From assembly GCA_029243025.1 (NCBI GenBank), contig JAQWSU010000010.1, positions 62,001 through 126,000 on the forward strand: a stretch of DNA of 64,000 bases, in the 5' to 3' direction. The position numbers and the translations under genes were made by a program. Within the stretch, counting starts at the first letter, position 1, and each line of letters starts with the position of its first letter. Source of the DNA: Pirellulaceae bacterium (GTDB lineage Bacteria > Planctomycetota > Planctomycetia > Pirellulales > Pirellulaceae). The notes under the pieces were generated by a model. The model ran no database searches. It was not told the origin of the DNA and worked only from the letters and a program-made list of their open reading frames with translations. Of the stretch, positions 27,473 through 36,476 are shown in pieces.

Positions 27473-29290
27473 ATGCCATTACGCTTTCCGCAATTCGCTC
27501 GACGATCGGACGGTCCGATCGGATTCATCGCCATCTGTTGTGCGTTGATCGCTGGCGCGTGCACAAAGGCCGACGACCAAACGGAACGAAGAGCCTCAGC
27601 GTTCCAGCCGAAAACACGGCTGCGGCGGCCTATCGCAATTGACTGCGTGGGCGATCAGCTATGGATCGCGAATCGAGACAGTGGAACGATATCGACGATT
27701 TCGATGATCGACCTACGTGTGAGTCAAGAAGTAGCAGTCGCCGCAAAACTGGCCGATTTCACCCGTTTCCCACACCGATCGTTGATCGCCGCGATTGATT
27801 CCCAACGACACGAAGTTGTCCTAGTGAAATCGGCAAACGGCATCCCCGTTCCGCTGAACCGACACCCAGTCGCTTCGATGCCGGTCTCTGTCCAGCGAAT
27901 CGATAACGAACGCTTTTCGGTCGCGTCGCTTTGGGCCAAGCAAATCAGTGTGTGGAAGCTCAGTGGCAACACAGAGCCTGCAGATTGCAAACGCATTCAA
28001 AACATCGACTTACCTTTTGCACCACGACTGCAATGCTTGACACCCAACGGCAAGTATTTGTTGGTGTCAGACTCATTTGGACCCTACCTGGCAATCATTG
28101 ATTTGTCGCAGCCGGCGTTGCGGGGAGTGGTCAAAATCCCAGGTCACAACATCCGAGGACTGACGATCAGCTCCGACGGCGACCATTTATTGGTGGCACA
28201 TCAGCTAATCAATGAATTTGTTCCGACGACACGTGATCATATTTTTTGGGGCACAGTCGTTTCTAACCTACTCCGAACACTGCCGCTCTCCCGCTTGTTG
28301 GCGTTTGAAGGAACAAGCGGAAATAGGCTGCACGGGAGTCTCTTTCCGATTGGTCGCGAAGGGCACGGAGCGGGTGACCCCGGAGAGATACTGGTTACCG
28401 CCGATGGGGACGTCATCGTCGCGTTAAACGGCACAGGTCAGCTGGCTCTGAGACGTGCTCATGAGCTCGAATTTAAGCGTGTCAATTTGGGCCAAGGCCC
28501 ATTCAAACTCAGCTTTTCGCCTGGAAAAAAGTTTGTCTACGCGGCCAGTCAATTTGACGACCAAATTAGCAAAATTCGCCTGAAGCCTTTCGAAAGAGTG
28601 ACAACCACATCGCTTGGCCCCACGCCCGCGTTGGCACCCAGTGAAGTCGGCGAGATGCGTTTCTACGACTCGACCTTGTCCTTGGATGGCTGGCTGAGTT
28701 GCCATAGCTGTCATCCAGATGGTCACAGCAGTGATTTCGTGAATGACAATTTTGGCGATGATACGATCGGAGCTCCGAAGCGAATTCCTTCCTTGCTGGG
28801 CACGGGGGTCACCGCGCCCTGGTCTTGGCGGGGATCCGAACAAAGTCTCTCGGCTCAAATCCGCAAATCGCTCTACCAAACCATGCGCGCCGGCGACAAA
28901 CAACCGCTACGGGAAGATGACGTCTTGGCAATCACCGATTTTGTTCAGAATCTGCGACCTGCCGATTCAATTTCAGCCGCTCGCCGTCGAATCAATCTGG
29001 CTGCAGAACGGCGAGGAAAACAGTTATTCGTTGAAAAACAGTGCGATCGGTGCCATCGCCCCCCCACTTACACCTCACCGGAAACTTACTCCGTAGGAAT
29101 TCGAGATGAACTGGGGGTGGACCAGTTTAACCCCCCGACTTTACTCGGAGTCAGCCAACGTCGGCAATTACTTCATGATGGACGAGCGACCAGCCTTCGA
29201 GAGCTCTTTGCGCTGCATCACCATCCCCACGACACAGCATGGACTGAGAAGCAGATCTCAGATCTCGTGGCCTTCCTGGAATCCCTTTAA
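27473..29290 (+). CDS. Exported beta-propeller / di-haem cytochrome c peroxidase-like protein
   Basis: This is a 605-residue protein. An N-terminal hydrophobic signal ends near AGAC, possibly a lipobox. The first ~390 residues look like a YncE-type beta-propeller (IDCVGDQLWIANRDSGTIS, LTPNGKYLLVSDSFGP, LTISSDGDHLLVAHQ). The C-terminal part resembles di-haem cytochrome c peroxidase/MauG proteins, with haem motifs CHSCH (about residue 410) and CDRCH (about 525), and RGKQLFVEKQ before the second. It is probably a periplasmic oxidoreductase that handles peroxide or modifies another protein. The reaction is unknown. It stands alone between the PilZ gene (divergent) and tRNA-Ser. Confidence 0.82.
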   Translation: MPLRFPQFARRSDGPIGFIAICCALIAGACTKADDQTERRASAFQPKTRLRRPIAIDCVGDQLWIANRDSGTISTISMIDLRVSQEVAVAAKLADFTRFPHRSLIAAIDSQRHEVVLVKSANGIPVPLNRHPVASMPVSVQRIDNERFSVASLWAKQISVWKLSGNTEPADCKRIQNIDLPFAPRLQCLTPNGKYLLVSDSFGPYLAIIDLSQPALRGVVKIPGHNIRGLTISSDGDHLLVAHQLINEFVPTTRDHIFWGTVVSNLLRTLPLSRLLAFEGTSGNRLHGSLFPIGREGHGAGDPGEILVTADGDVIVALNGTGQLALRRAHELEFKRVNLGQGPFKLSFSPGKKFVYAASQFDDQISKIRLKPFERVTTTSLGPTPALAPSEVGEMRFYDSTLSLDGWLSCHSCHPDGHSSDFVNDNFGDDTIGAPKRIPSLLGTGVTAPWSWRGSEQSLSAQIRKSLYQTMRAGDKQPLREDDVLAITDFVQNLRPADSISAARRRINLAAERRGKQLFVEKQCDRCHRPPTYTSPETYSVGIRDELGVDQFNPPTLLGVSQRRQLLHDGRATSLRELFALHHHPHDTAWTEKQISDLVAFLESL

Positions 29291-29409
29291 AACGCACAGC
29301 GGATAATACCAAAGCACCCCTACTGGCAAATCCACATGATAGATCGGGCTGTTACAACTGGAGAAAGTCGCAGCTTCGGCAGGTCAGGCCAGATACAAAA
29401 GTTGAGCGA

Positions 29410-29434
29410 CCGAGAATGCCGATGGCAATCTCGG
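29410..29434 (-). terminator. Hairpin downstream of tRNA-Ser (possible terminator)
   Basis: CCGAGA (29410-29415) pairs with TCTCGG (29429-29434). An A/A mismatch, then TGCC/GGCA, close the stem over a 3-nt loop. A second hairpin (GCTCAA/TTGAGC, 29435-29450) abuts the tRNA 3' end. On the tRNA strand the stem is followed by TCGCTCAACTTTTG, so the T tract is weak; it may equally be a 3' processing structure. Confidence 0.5.
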
Positions 29435-29449
29435 GCTCAAAGTCTTGAG

Positions 29450-29536
29450 CGGAGAGGACAGGATTCGAACCTGCGGACCCGTTACCGGGTCACCGATTTA
29501 GCAAACCGGCGCTTTCGACCACTCAGCCACCTCTCC
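29450..29536 (-). tRNA. tRNA-Ser (anticodon GCT)
   Basis: This is an 87-nt cloverleaf on the reverse strand. The acceptor stem GGAGAGG pairs with CCTCTCC, with discriminator G. The D arm holds GGCTGAGTGGTCGAAAGCG, and the anticodon GCT is at 29500-29502 in a TTTGCTAAA context. It has the long variable arm typical of serine tRNA, and the T loop GGTTCGAATCC. It reads AGC/AGU codons. CCA is not encoded and must be added. Confidence 0.96.
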
Positions 29537-29652
29537 GTGAGCTCGCCCGATGGATGGGCGTGCCGGCGACCAAGGAATGAACAGGTCACGTGGCCCAACG
29601 TCCCTATTCTTATTGATTCCACGGGTTGCTGCAAGGCATATCACACACACTG

Positions 29653-31290
29653 ATGACGCATAAAAAATCCGAAGCCCCCCCCATCCGTCAGGCTCGACGT
29701 TCTCGCCCTGCTTCCTGCGATCGGTCTCCCGGTTGGTTCCTACCGATCTTGAGCTTTCTGAGCCTGCTTGCCACGGTAAACAGCCTGACAGCTCATGAAT
29801 CCCTACTCAACTCAGCCCGCAACAGCATCACGGCCAATGAGCTCAAATCTCACATCGATGTGTTGTCAGATGACACATTCGAAGGTCGTGAGGCGGGCAG
29901 TCGCGGCGGGCGGGCGGCCGCTAATTACCTGATGAAATATCTCAAACAAGATCTGGAACCGGCCGGACGTGACGGCCGTTATTTCCAGTCCTTTGGTGCA
30001 GGATACCGCAATCTGCTGGGAAAAATTGAAGGAAGCGATCCGAAACTTCGAAACGAATTCATCCTGATTGGGGCACATTACGATCACGTCGGCTACGGGA
30101 CTCCCAAAGACAGCTATGGACCCTTCGGACGAATCCACAATGGAGCCGACGACAACGCCAGCGGGGTTTCGACCCTGCTGGAAGTGATCAATGCCTTTTC
30201 CGCAGCTCAATTGAGATGCAAACGAACGATGATCTTTGCCTTCTGGGATGGAGAAGAGAAGGGATTGCTGGGATCGGAACACTGGGTTACCCACCCCACG
30301 GTTCCGCTTACTCAAATTAAGGTCGCAATCAACATCGACATGGTCGGACACCTACGGAACGGCCGCGTCGAAGTATTCGGTTATCGATCAATGCCTGGAT
30401 TCCGAACTTTGATCACCGAAGCGAATACGGGCAGTGACTTAAATCTCGACTTCTTCTGGGAGGTCAAACAAAATAGCGATCATTACTCGTTTTTCAAGCG
30501 GCAAATCCCGATCTTGATGTACCACACCGGACTGCATGATTTTTACCATCGTCCCAGCGACGATGCTCATTTGATCAACACAGACGGTGTGCGCGAAGTG
30601 TCCAAGCTGGTCTTCAATACATTGCACCAACTGGGCAACGACGATCGACTAGGTGATTTCCGTGCGGCAAGCGAATCCGAAGGCCCGAGCGAACGACTGG
30701 CTTTCGAGCGTTCACTCCCTGCCCCGTCACCTCGTCTGGGCGTTATCTGGAACGCTGAATCGGTTGAGAATGGTTTGCAAGTCACGCGAGTACGAGCCGG
30801 ATCGGCGGCAAGCCGTGCGGGCATTCAGCCAGGCGATCGGTTACTCGAGCTGAACGGTGTTCCCATCGACAGTACCGAATCACTCCAACAATTAGTAGTT
30901 CGAGCCCCGACGGCTTCCAGCTTTACGGTCCAACGTGCAAATCAGCAGGAGCCCTTACCGATCGCAGTCGATTTGGAGGGTCAGCCGACGCGAGTCGGGA
31001 TCACATGGCGTGACAATCCGGCAGAAATCGGCACCGTCAATCTCGTCAGAATCGTAGCACACTCGCCGGCGGCTCTCGCCGGGCTCCGCGTCCGTGATCG
31101 AATCCACGAAATCAACCAGATCAAGTTCAAGAATCCCGTAGAATTTCGTCGGCTAATCTCAGAATCGCCTTTTCCCATCACCGTACTCATCGAACGTGAT
31201 GGCCAATTCCAATCGGTATCCATCAAAAACCCGTCGTCTGAACCTGCGTCGGACGGCACGAATTCCCCAGCATCAGTCAGCCTCAATTAA
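29653..31290 (+). CDS. Exported M28-family metallopeptidase with two PDZ domains
   Basis: From the ATG at 29653 (a TTG at 29626 is the alternative) this is a 545-residue protein. A signal peptide (FLPILSFLSLLATVNSLTA) is followed by an M28 zinc aminopeptidase domain. The zinc ligands are read as HYDH, GADDNASG, WDGEEKG, NIDMVG and the late GLHDFYHRPSDD. Two PDZ domains follow (SRAGIQPGDRLLELNGVPI; AGLRVRDRIHEINQIKF). PDZ domains usually select C-terminal peptides or control access. It probably trims peptides in the periplasm or outside. Its 3' end overlaps the convergent apbE gene by 18 bp. Confidence 0.88.
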   Translation: MTHKKSEAPPIRQARRSRPASCDRSPGWFLPILSFLSLLATVNSLTAHESLLNSARNSITANELKSHIDVLSDDTFEGREAGSRGGRAAANYLMKYLKQDLEPAGRDGRYFQSFGAGYRNLLGKIEGSDPKLRNEFILIGAHYDHVGYGTPKDSYGPFGRIHNGADDNASGVSTLLEVINAFSAAQLRCKRTMIFAFWDGEEKGLLGSEHWVTHPTVPLTQIKVAINIDMVGHLRNGRVEVFGYRSMPGFRTLITEANTGSDLNLDFFWEVKQNSDHYSFFKRQIPILMYHTGLHDFYHRPSDDAHLINTDGVREVSKLVFNTLHQLGNDDRLGDFRAASESEGPSERLAFERSLPAPSPRLGVIWNAESVENGLQVTRVRAGSAASRAGIQPGDRLLELNGVPIDSTESLQQLVVRAPTASSFTVQRANQQEPLPIAVDLEGQPTRVGITWRDNPAEIGTVNLVRIVAHSPAALAGLRVRDRIHEINQIKFKNPVEFRRLISESPFPITVLIERDGQFQSVSIKNPSSEPASDGTNSPASVSLN

Positions 31291-32310
31291 AGGTCGAGAA
31301 TCGACGAGCGTCGCAAATTGTGACGTCATCAGCAGGCGAGGAACGCCATCCTGACGATAAACAATCCGCCCCTCTTGGCCGTCTTGAGATTTCAAGAGCT
31401 TAAAACCATCAATCGGCCCCAGCACAGAAACGGCGGATGCAACGGCATCCGCGTCGATTGCCGTCGGTGCGATCACGGTCACCAAACTGCTGTTTGTTAA
31501 GCCAACTCCCGTCTTCGGATCGATTAAATGCGAATATCGCACGCCGTTTATCTCGACGTACTGTCTCAAGTCACCCGAAGTAGCAATCGCCCGATTTGCC
31601 AACCAAACAAATTTGCTTGGCGACTGCTGATCCTGCAGACCCGTGAGACCGATTCGCCACCCCTTTGAGTTGGGAGGCGGAGCGCTAACTAACAGATCGC
31701 CCCCACCGTCGATCAAAGCCCGTGTAATCCCTTCACCTTTTATGGCGATCATCGCCTGATCAAGTGCGAAACCTTTTGCGATTCCCCCGAGATCCAGACG
31801 CATATTTGGTTGCTGGAAGCAAATCGAGCGATTTGCAGGGGAGAGCACCAAGTGCTGTGCTCCAATTGCTTGCCGAGCCTGATCAAGCAGCCGTTGGTCC
31901 GGGAAAGCTCGCTTTTGACGTGCCGCTCGCCACAAGGTGGTGACGGGACCAAGTGTCATATCAAAGGCACCGTCGGTTAAGCGAGTAAGTTGCTGGCCAC
32001 GCGACAATACGGCCCAAAGGTCTTCACTCACCGTTACCGTTTTTTTTGCCACTCCCGATCGCGACAATTGGCTCAATTCGCTATCTGGACGATAATCACT
32101 GAGAATCTCATTCAGCTGGCGAATTCGAGCAAACGCAGCATCCGTCGCACTTTTTGCCTGTTGCTCGCTTTTGGCATACAACAAAATCGAGAATCGCGTT
32201 CCCATTTGCTGATCGGAACGCTGAAACCGCACCTCTTCGGCCTTGAGCGGTAATGCGGCCAAACCAAGCGGAAGAAGCAAAAATTTGAAAATTCGTGTCG
32301 GAAACCACAT
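31273..32310 (-). CDS. apbE: FAD:protein FMN transferase ApbE
   Basis: This 345-residue protein with a signal peptide (FKFLLLPLGLAALPLKA) matches the ApbE/Ftp family, which attaches FMN to threonine in periplasmic flavoproteins such as Nqr and Rnf subunits. Visible blocks are QMGTRFSILLYA, LSDYRPDSELSQL, LDLGGIAKGFALD and YSHLIDPKTGVGL. The Mg-binding stretch is AIDADAVASAVSVLG. The flavoprotein target is not in the window. The gene overlaps the M28 gene at the 3' end and has no operon partner here. Confidence 0.92.
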   Translation of the reverse strand: MWFPTRIFKFLLLPLGLAALPLKAEEVRFQRSDQQMGTRFSILLYAKSEQQAKSATDAAFARIRQLNEILSDYRPDSELSQLSRSGVAKKTVTVSEDLWAVLSRGQQLTRLTDGAFDMTLGPVTTLWRAARQKRAFPDQRLLDQARQAIGAQHLVLSPANRSICFQQPNMRLDLGGIAKGFALDQAMIAIKGEGITRALIDGGGDLLVSAPPPNSKGWRIGLTGLQDQQSPSKFVWLANRAIATSGDLRQYVEINGVRYSHLIDPKTGVGLTNSSLVTVIAPTAIDADAVASAVSVLGPIDGFKLLKSQDGQEGRIVYRQDGVPRLLMTSQFATLVDSRPLIEAD

Positions 32311-32494
32311 AGATTTAAACGCGTAACATGAGAAGGAATGGCCCGGGTTCCGCTTTTATTTTAACCGAGAACCGTCGCAGTTACCAAATTTGCCCTCGCT
32401 GAACGATTTGAGCAGAGGCTTTGAGATGGGTATCATGAAGGCTGGACATTTTGGTACGACGCCTGCCTCAATCAACCACACCGCCTACTCGGTC

Positions 32495-32517
32495 CCGAGA
32501 ATAGCTCCGAGAATAGC
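32495..32517. repeat. 12-bp-period direct repeat beside a ribosome binding site
   Basis: CCGAGAATAGC occurs twice (32495-32505 and 32507-32517) with one base between the copies. It sits immediately upstream of AGGAGAACC, the ribosome binding site of the Gfo/Idh/MocA gene. Confidence 0.85.
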
Positions 32518-32529
32518 CAGGAGAACCAG

Positions 32530-33864
32530 ATGACGAAGAAGCCTGAACAAGACACGACCAACAACACTTCTCGACGCAGTTTCATTAAGAACTCTTCGCT
32601 ATTTGTCGCTGGCGGGGCAGTTGCTGGACAGCTCGCCTTCAGTCGATCCGCTCACGCTTTCGGGAGTGATGAAATTCGAATTGGCCTCGTCGGCTGCGGT
32701 GGTCGGGGAACAGGCGCGGCGAGTCAAGCGATGAACACCGAAGGTCCAACACGACTCGTCGCAATGGGTGATGCGTTCAGCGACCGTCTGCAACAAAGCC
32801 TTCGAGGGCTCAAGGGACAACATAGTGACAAGGTCGATGTACCGCAGGATCGCCAGTTTGTTGGATTCGATGCGTTCAAGCACGTTCTGGATTCGGACAT
32901 TGATCTGGTCATTCTGGCGACACCTCCCGGATTTCGACCACAACATGCCGAAGCAGCCATCAATGCAAACAAACACGTTTTCATGGAAAAGCCGGTAGCT
33001 GTTGACGCACCCGGAGTGCGCCGCGTCCTCGCGACAGCTGCCAAAGCCAAAGAGAAAAATCTCGCCATGGCCGTGGGTCTCCAACGGCGCCATGAACCTC
33101 GCTATGTGGAAACCATCAAACGCTTGCAAGATGGAGCCATCGGCGACATCATCCTCACACGTGCCTACTGGAATGGCGGCGGTGTCTGGGTTCGTCCCCG
33201 ACGTGAAGGCCAAACGGAGATGGAATACCAGATGCGCAACTGGTACTACTTCAACTGGCTCTGCGGTGATCACATTACTGAGCAACACATCCACAATCTG
33301 GACGTGATCAATTGGCTGATGAAGGGATATCCCAAAACGGCTCAAGGCCAAGGCGGACGTCAGGTACGTACCGGGAAAGATCATGGACAAATCTTCGATC
33401 ATCACGTGGTTGAATTCACCTATGGCGATGATTCAAAATGCTTTAGCCAGTGTCGCCATATCCGCGACACATGGAGCAGCGTGTCGGAACATGCTCACGG
33501 CACAAAGGGGTCCGTCAATATCGGTGGCGCAACGATCTACGACCCGAATGGCAACGTGACTTGGAGCTACGGTCGTGGCGGTGGCGGTGGTCATCAACAG
33601 GAACATCACGACTTGTTCGCTTCACTTCGAAAGGGTGAACGTCCCAACGAAGGCGAATATGGTGCGCTCAGCTCCATGACTTCCATTTTTGGAAGAATGG
33701 CCACGTACTCCGGCAAAAACATCGACTGGGATAAAGCGTTGAATTCCGAGCTAGTCATCGCGCCTGTTGATGAATTCACCAGCAATGACGATACTCCTCC
33801 CGTTCTTCCCGATGAAGACATGAACTACCCAATTCCGATGCCGGGAACCACGAAAACCGTGTAG
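32530..33864 (+). CDS. Tat-exported Gfo/Idh/MocA-family oxidoreductase
   Basis: This is a 444-residue protein with a twin-arginine signal (SRRSFIKNSSLFVAGGAVAGQ). The Rossmann NAD(P) domain follows (IRIGLVGCGGRGTGAA; VILATPPGFRPQHAEAAI; VFMEKPVAVDAPGVRR). The C-terminal alpha/beta domain includes DHITEQHIHNLDVINWLMKGYP. These enzymes oxidise or reduce sugars and cyclitols. Tat export implies folding with cofactor in the cytoplasm and action outside. Planctomycetes have many such paralogues, and the substrate here is unknown. The ribosome binding site AGGAGA is good and a terminator follows the gene. Confidence 0.9.
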   Translation: MTKKPEQDTTNNTSRRSFIKNSSLFVAGGAVAGQLAFSRSAHAFGSDEIRIGLVGCGGRGTGAASQAMNTEGPTRLVAMGDAFSDRLQQSLRGLKGQHSDKVDVPQDRQFVGFDAFKHVLDSDIDLVILATPPGFRPQHAEAAINANKHVFMEKPVAVDAPGVRRVLATAAKAKEKNLAMAVGLQRRHEPRYVETIKRLQDGAIGDIILTRAYWNGGGVWVRPRREGQTEMEYQMRNWYYFNWLCGDHITEQHIHNLDVINWLMKGYPKTAQGQGGRQVRTGKDHGQIFDHHVVEFTYGDDSKCFSQCRHIRDTWSSVSEHAHGTKGSVNIGGATIYDPNGNVTWSYGRGGGGGHQQEHHDLFASLRKGERPNEGEYGALSSMTSIFGRMATYSGKNIDWDKALNSELVIAPVDEFTSNDDTPPVLPDEDMNYPIPMPGTTKTV

Positions 33865-33894
33865 CCCCCGATCGGCTACCAAACAATCAACAGG

Positions 33895-33931
33895 TGGCAG
33901 TTGCGGATTACCCGCGCTGCCATTTTTTTTT
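33895..33931 (+). terminator. Intrinsic terminator after the Gfo/Idh/MocA gene
   Basis: TGGCAG (33895-33900) pairs with CTGCCA (33917-33922). A further GCGG/CCGC pairing lies inside the stem. A run of nine T follows (33923-33931). Confidence 0.9.
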
Positions 33932-34094
33932 ACGGTCATCGGACAAGCTATTTTTTTCAGCATATAACTTCCCCCTGTCCCCTCGGAAGCGACTATTCTG
34001 CATAGGCTGAAACGTCGCCTGGAACGACTCAAATCAGCGAGCGAGCGAACGTGGTCAAACAGAATCCTTATCGCCCGCTTGGAGCGAGTTCCAA

Positions 34095-34589
34095 TCAGTT
34101 GACGTTGGGGCGGTCGGCGATTTCAATGGAATCAGCATTGGCCAAACTTGCCAGCCACTGATGCGACATTTCGATCACAGACCGATCATCGGCACTGACT
34201 TCACCAACTAGATCGAACTGCCCCATTTCAATTGACTTCCTCAGCTCTTCAATTCTTGAACGCAATCTTCCTAGCAACTCAGACGTCTCCTGAGCGTTAA
34301 ATTCATGTCGCAATAGGCGAGTTTCGTTCGAGCGATGCTCCCGATTCAAGCCAACCAAACGGCCTCGACTCGCCTTAATCAACTCCCCCTGCCAATGGGC
34401 GCGGCGCAATTGCAGATCGGAGTTAAATTGGTAGGTTTCGTCTTGGCCCACGAATAGACTCGCGGCACCGTTTTCGCGAAATCCAATCACGATCGAATCC
34501 GAGAACGACAGCGGTCGAAACTCAACACGATGGACGAGCCTGACGGCTTCTCGTAGGAGATCCTCCCGATCGTTCGAATGTCGCGCCAA
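34095..34589 (-). CDS. Hypothetical protein downstream of a site-2 protease
   Basis: This is a 164-residue soluble protein starting at TTG (34589), 14 bp after the stop of the protease gene, so probably in the same transcript. The N-terminal half looks like beta strands (RPLSFSDSIVIGFRENGAASLFVG). The C-terminal half is helical and charged (coiled-coil-like NAQETSELLGRLRSRIEELRKSIEM). There is no signal peptide, membrane span or recognisable catalytic motif. The function is unknown; a role with the protease is only suggested by position. Confidence 0.65.
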   Translation of the reverse strand: MARHSNDREDLLREAVRLVHRVEFRPLSFSDSIVIGFRENGAASLFVGQDETYQFNSDLQLRRAHWQGELIKASRGRLVGLNREHRSNETRLLRHEFNAQETSELLGRLRSRIEELRKSIEMGQFDLVGEVSADDRSVIEMSHQWLASLANADSIEIADRPNVN

Positions 34590-34603
34590 ATCCGCACTCG
34601 CTT

Positions 34604-35662
34604 TTATTCAAGACGATTACGATAGCGTGTGCTGGCACGCTCCAAAATAGCCTGTTCCTCGACTGTCAATTTATCGTATCCGGATTTGTGAAGCCGTGAC
34701 AAGATCAGGTCGACCTTCCCATCTTCGATGAAGTCTTGCTGTAGCTTTCGCGACTGACGTTGCTCTTTCCGACGTTGCCACCAAGAAACAAGAGGACTGG
34801 TGTTTGTCTGTGTCGAACAGTTGGGGGCAGTCGCTTCAAAGTTACTAAAGTCCGATGAAAATTCGTAATCTGACAGCCGGTTGTCGGTCAAGACCGGCTC
34901 CGAAAGTTCCTCAGCTTTGCGAGCGCTGAAATAAACAAAGATTGCCAGGAGAACGAGAGCAAACCAAGTTTGCACGACGTTATTGGGATTTTCATTTCGT
35001 ACAAACCATGCGGTAATAAGTAATCCCAACGCGATTAGCTTAGCCACACGGGAGACTGTCAAGCAGGCCGTCTGCGGATCCATGTCAGGCCGCCTGCAGA
35101 AGAGAGCAGCTTTCAACGCCTGCCCACCATCAAACGGAAAAGCAGGGATAAGATTCACAAGAACCAGCAGCCAATTGACCCAAAAAATCATCTTCAAAAC
35201 GACACTTAACGTATCGCCGACCTCAAGTGCCTGTGGCGCGAGCGGATACATCAAACCAACCAGCTCGAGATGACCTCGCAACGCCAGTAAAACCGCCGCG
35301 ACCAAGCAGATCCCTAGGTTGACGAGGGGCCCCGCCGCCACGGATACAAGTTCACTGTGAGGGCTAGGCAACCAAGGTGCTGGACCTAATCCGCCCAACG
35401 GCCCCAGCACAACTTCATCGGCCTGACCTCCAAGTCGGTTCGCAACCGCAATATGGCAAACTTCGTGAGCAATCACACTGACTAACAATACAATCAAGAG
35501 CAGAGGGCCATTCCAGATCAGACCATCCGCTTTGCCAAGTGTCGCGTCAAGCCAACTTAGATAGCAAGTGAAAGCCGCAAACAGCACAAAAAACATGTGC
35601 AGACGAACGTTGATGCCCCTCCAACGACCAATTCTGAGACTCCAGATGCCTTGATCATTCAT
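34604..35662 (-). CDS. Site-2 protease family membrane metalloprotease (M50)
   Basis: This is a multi-span zinc metalloprotease. The catalytic HExxH is HEVCH in VSVIAHEVCHIAVANRLGG. The third ligand region is NLIPAFPFDGGQALKAALF, the NPDG-like motif of M50 proteases. From the ATG at 35662 it has 352 residues; ATG 35719 and GTG 35734 are upstream alternatives. The cytosolic C-terminus beyond about 270 is charged and extended. Such proteases cleave substrates within the membrane, often anti-sigma factors or signal peptides; the substrate here is unknown. Confidence 0.87.
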   Translation of the reverse strand: MNDQGIWSLRIGRWRGINVRLHMFFVLFAAFTCYLSWLDATLGKADGLIWNGPLLLIVLLVSVIAHEVCHIAVANRLGGQADEVVLGPLGGLGPAPWLPSPHSELVSVAAGPLVNLGICLVAAVLLALRGHLELVGLMYPLAPQALEVGDTLSVVLKMIFWVNWLLVLVNLIPAFPFDGGQALKAALFCRRPDMDPQTACLTVSRVAKLIALGLLITAWFVRNENPNNVVQTWFALVLLAIFVYFSARKAEELSEPVLTDNRLSDYEFSSDFSNFEATAPNCSTQTNTSPLVSWWQRRKEQRQSRKLQQDFIEDGKVDLILSRLHKSGYDKLTVEEQAILERASTRYRNRLE

Positions 35663-35873
35663 CGGGACATTTATCCACTGGAAAAGCCATTCGCTGGAGC
35701 GAGTAGTGAGAAGTTTCATCAAGACAGGCTTCACCCTCTAGCGTATCAACGAAAAACGGGGGGATCAATCTTTTCGTGACGGATAAACAGCCGCGTGCCT
35801 GTTCAACTACGACAAGTTGCCCTAGGATGTTTCAAAGTTTTTCCAAATTTCTTGCCAAGCGGTTTTTCGCATC

Positions 35874-36464
35874 GTGCTGAGAGCAAGAAATCCCATTTAC
35901 ACGTCAAGAAAGCGTTACTGCGTGTCTGCTGACGAGATCCTGTTAACGGCCGATCGATTCCAGGTGGCTCGCTGCCAGCGTATGCTGGCAAACGGATCGC
36001 TCCACCAACGTGAAGTCATTCGGCATCCGGGCTCGGTCGTCATCATTCCGCGGTTGCCAGACGGTCAGATCTGCTTGATCAAAAATTTCCGGATCTCCGT
36101 TGACCAGCCTCTCATCGAGTTACCGGCAGGCACACTGGAGACCAATGAGAAACCACTTGCCTGCGCTAAAAGGGAACTCACAGAAGAGACGGGATATACG
36201 GCAGGTGCGATCCAACAGCTAACCCGCTTCTATGCAGCTCCAGGTATCCTGGACGAGTTGATGCATCTGTTTGTCGCCGATGATTTGGTGGAGGGTCAGC
36301 CGAATCGTGAAGCTGGCGAAGAAATCGACAACCTGGTGCTGCCACTGCCGGCGGCAATCTCGATGATCACCTCCGGTGAAATCTGTGATGCCAAAACAAT
36401 CGTGGGTTTACTTTGGTGCCAGCAATTTCAATCAGACGAAACACGGCATCTATCATGGGAATAA
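35874..36464 (+). CDS. NUDIX hydrolase, ADP-ribose pyrophosphatase-like
   Basis: This is a 196-residue NUDIX protein. The NUDIX box runs GTLETNEKPLACAKRELTEE and continues TGY, with the usual Glu cluster for magnesium. It follows the beta-strand leader VVIIPRLPDGQICLIKNFRI. The order of elements and the position of the box suit the ADP-ribose/NDP-sugar pyrophosphatase subfamily (inference). It starts at GTG (35874); a second in-frame GTG at 35922 is possible. The M29 aminopeptidase gene follows after 12 bp, so the two are probably co-transcribed. Confidence 0.85.
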   Translation: MLRARNPIYTSRKRYCVSADEILLTADRFQVARCQRMLANGSLHQREVIRHPGSVVIIPRLPDGQICLIKNFRISVDQPLIELPAGTLETNEKPLACAKRELTEETGYTAGAIQQLTRFYAAPGILDELMHLFVADDLVEGQPNREAGEEIDNLVLPLPAAISMITSGEICDAKTIVGLLWCQQFQSDETRHLSWE

Positions 36465-36476
36465 AAGGAAGAGGAC

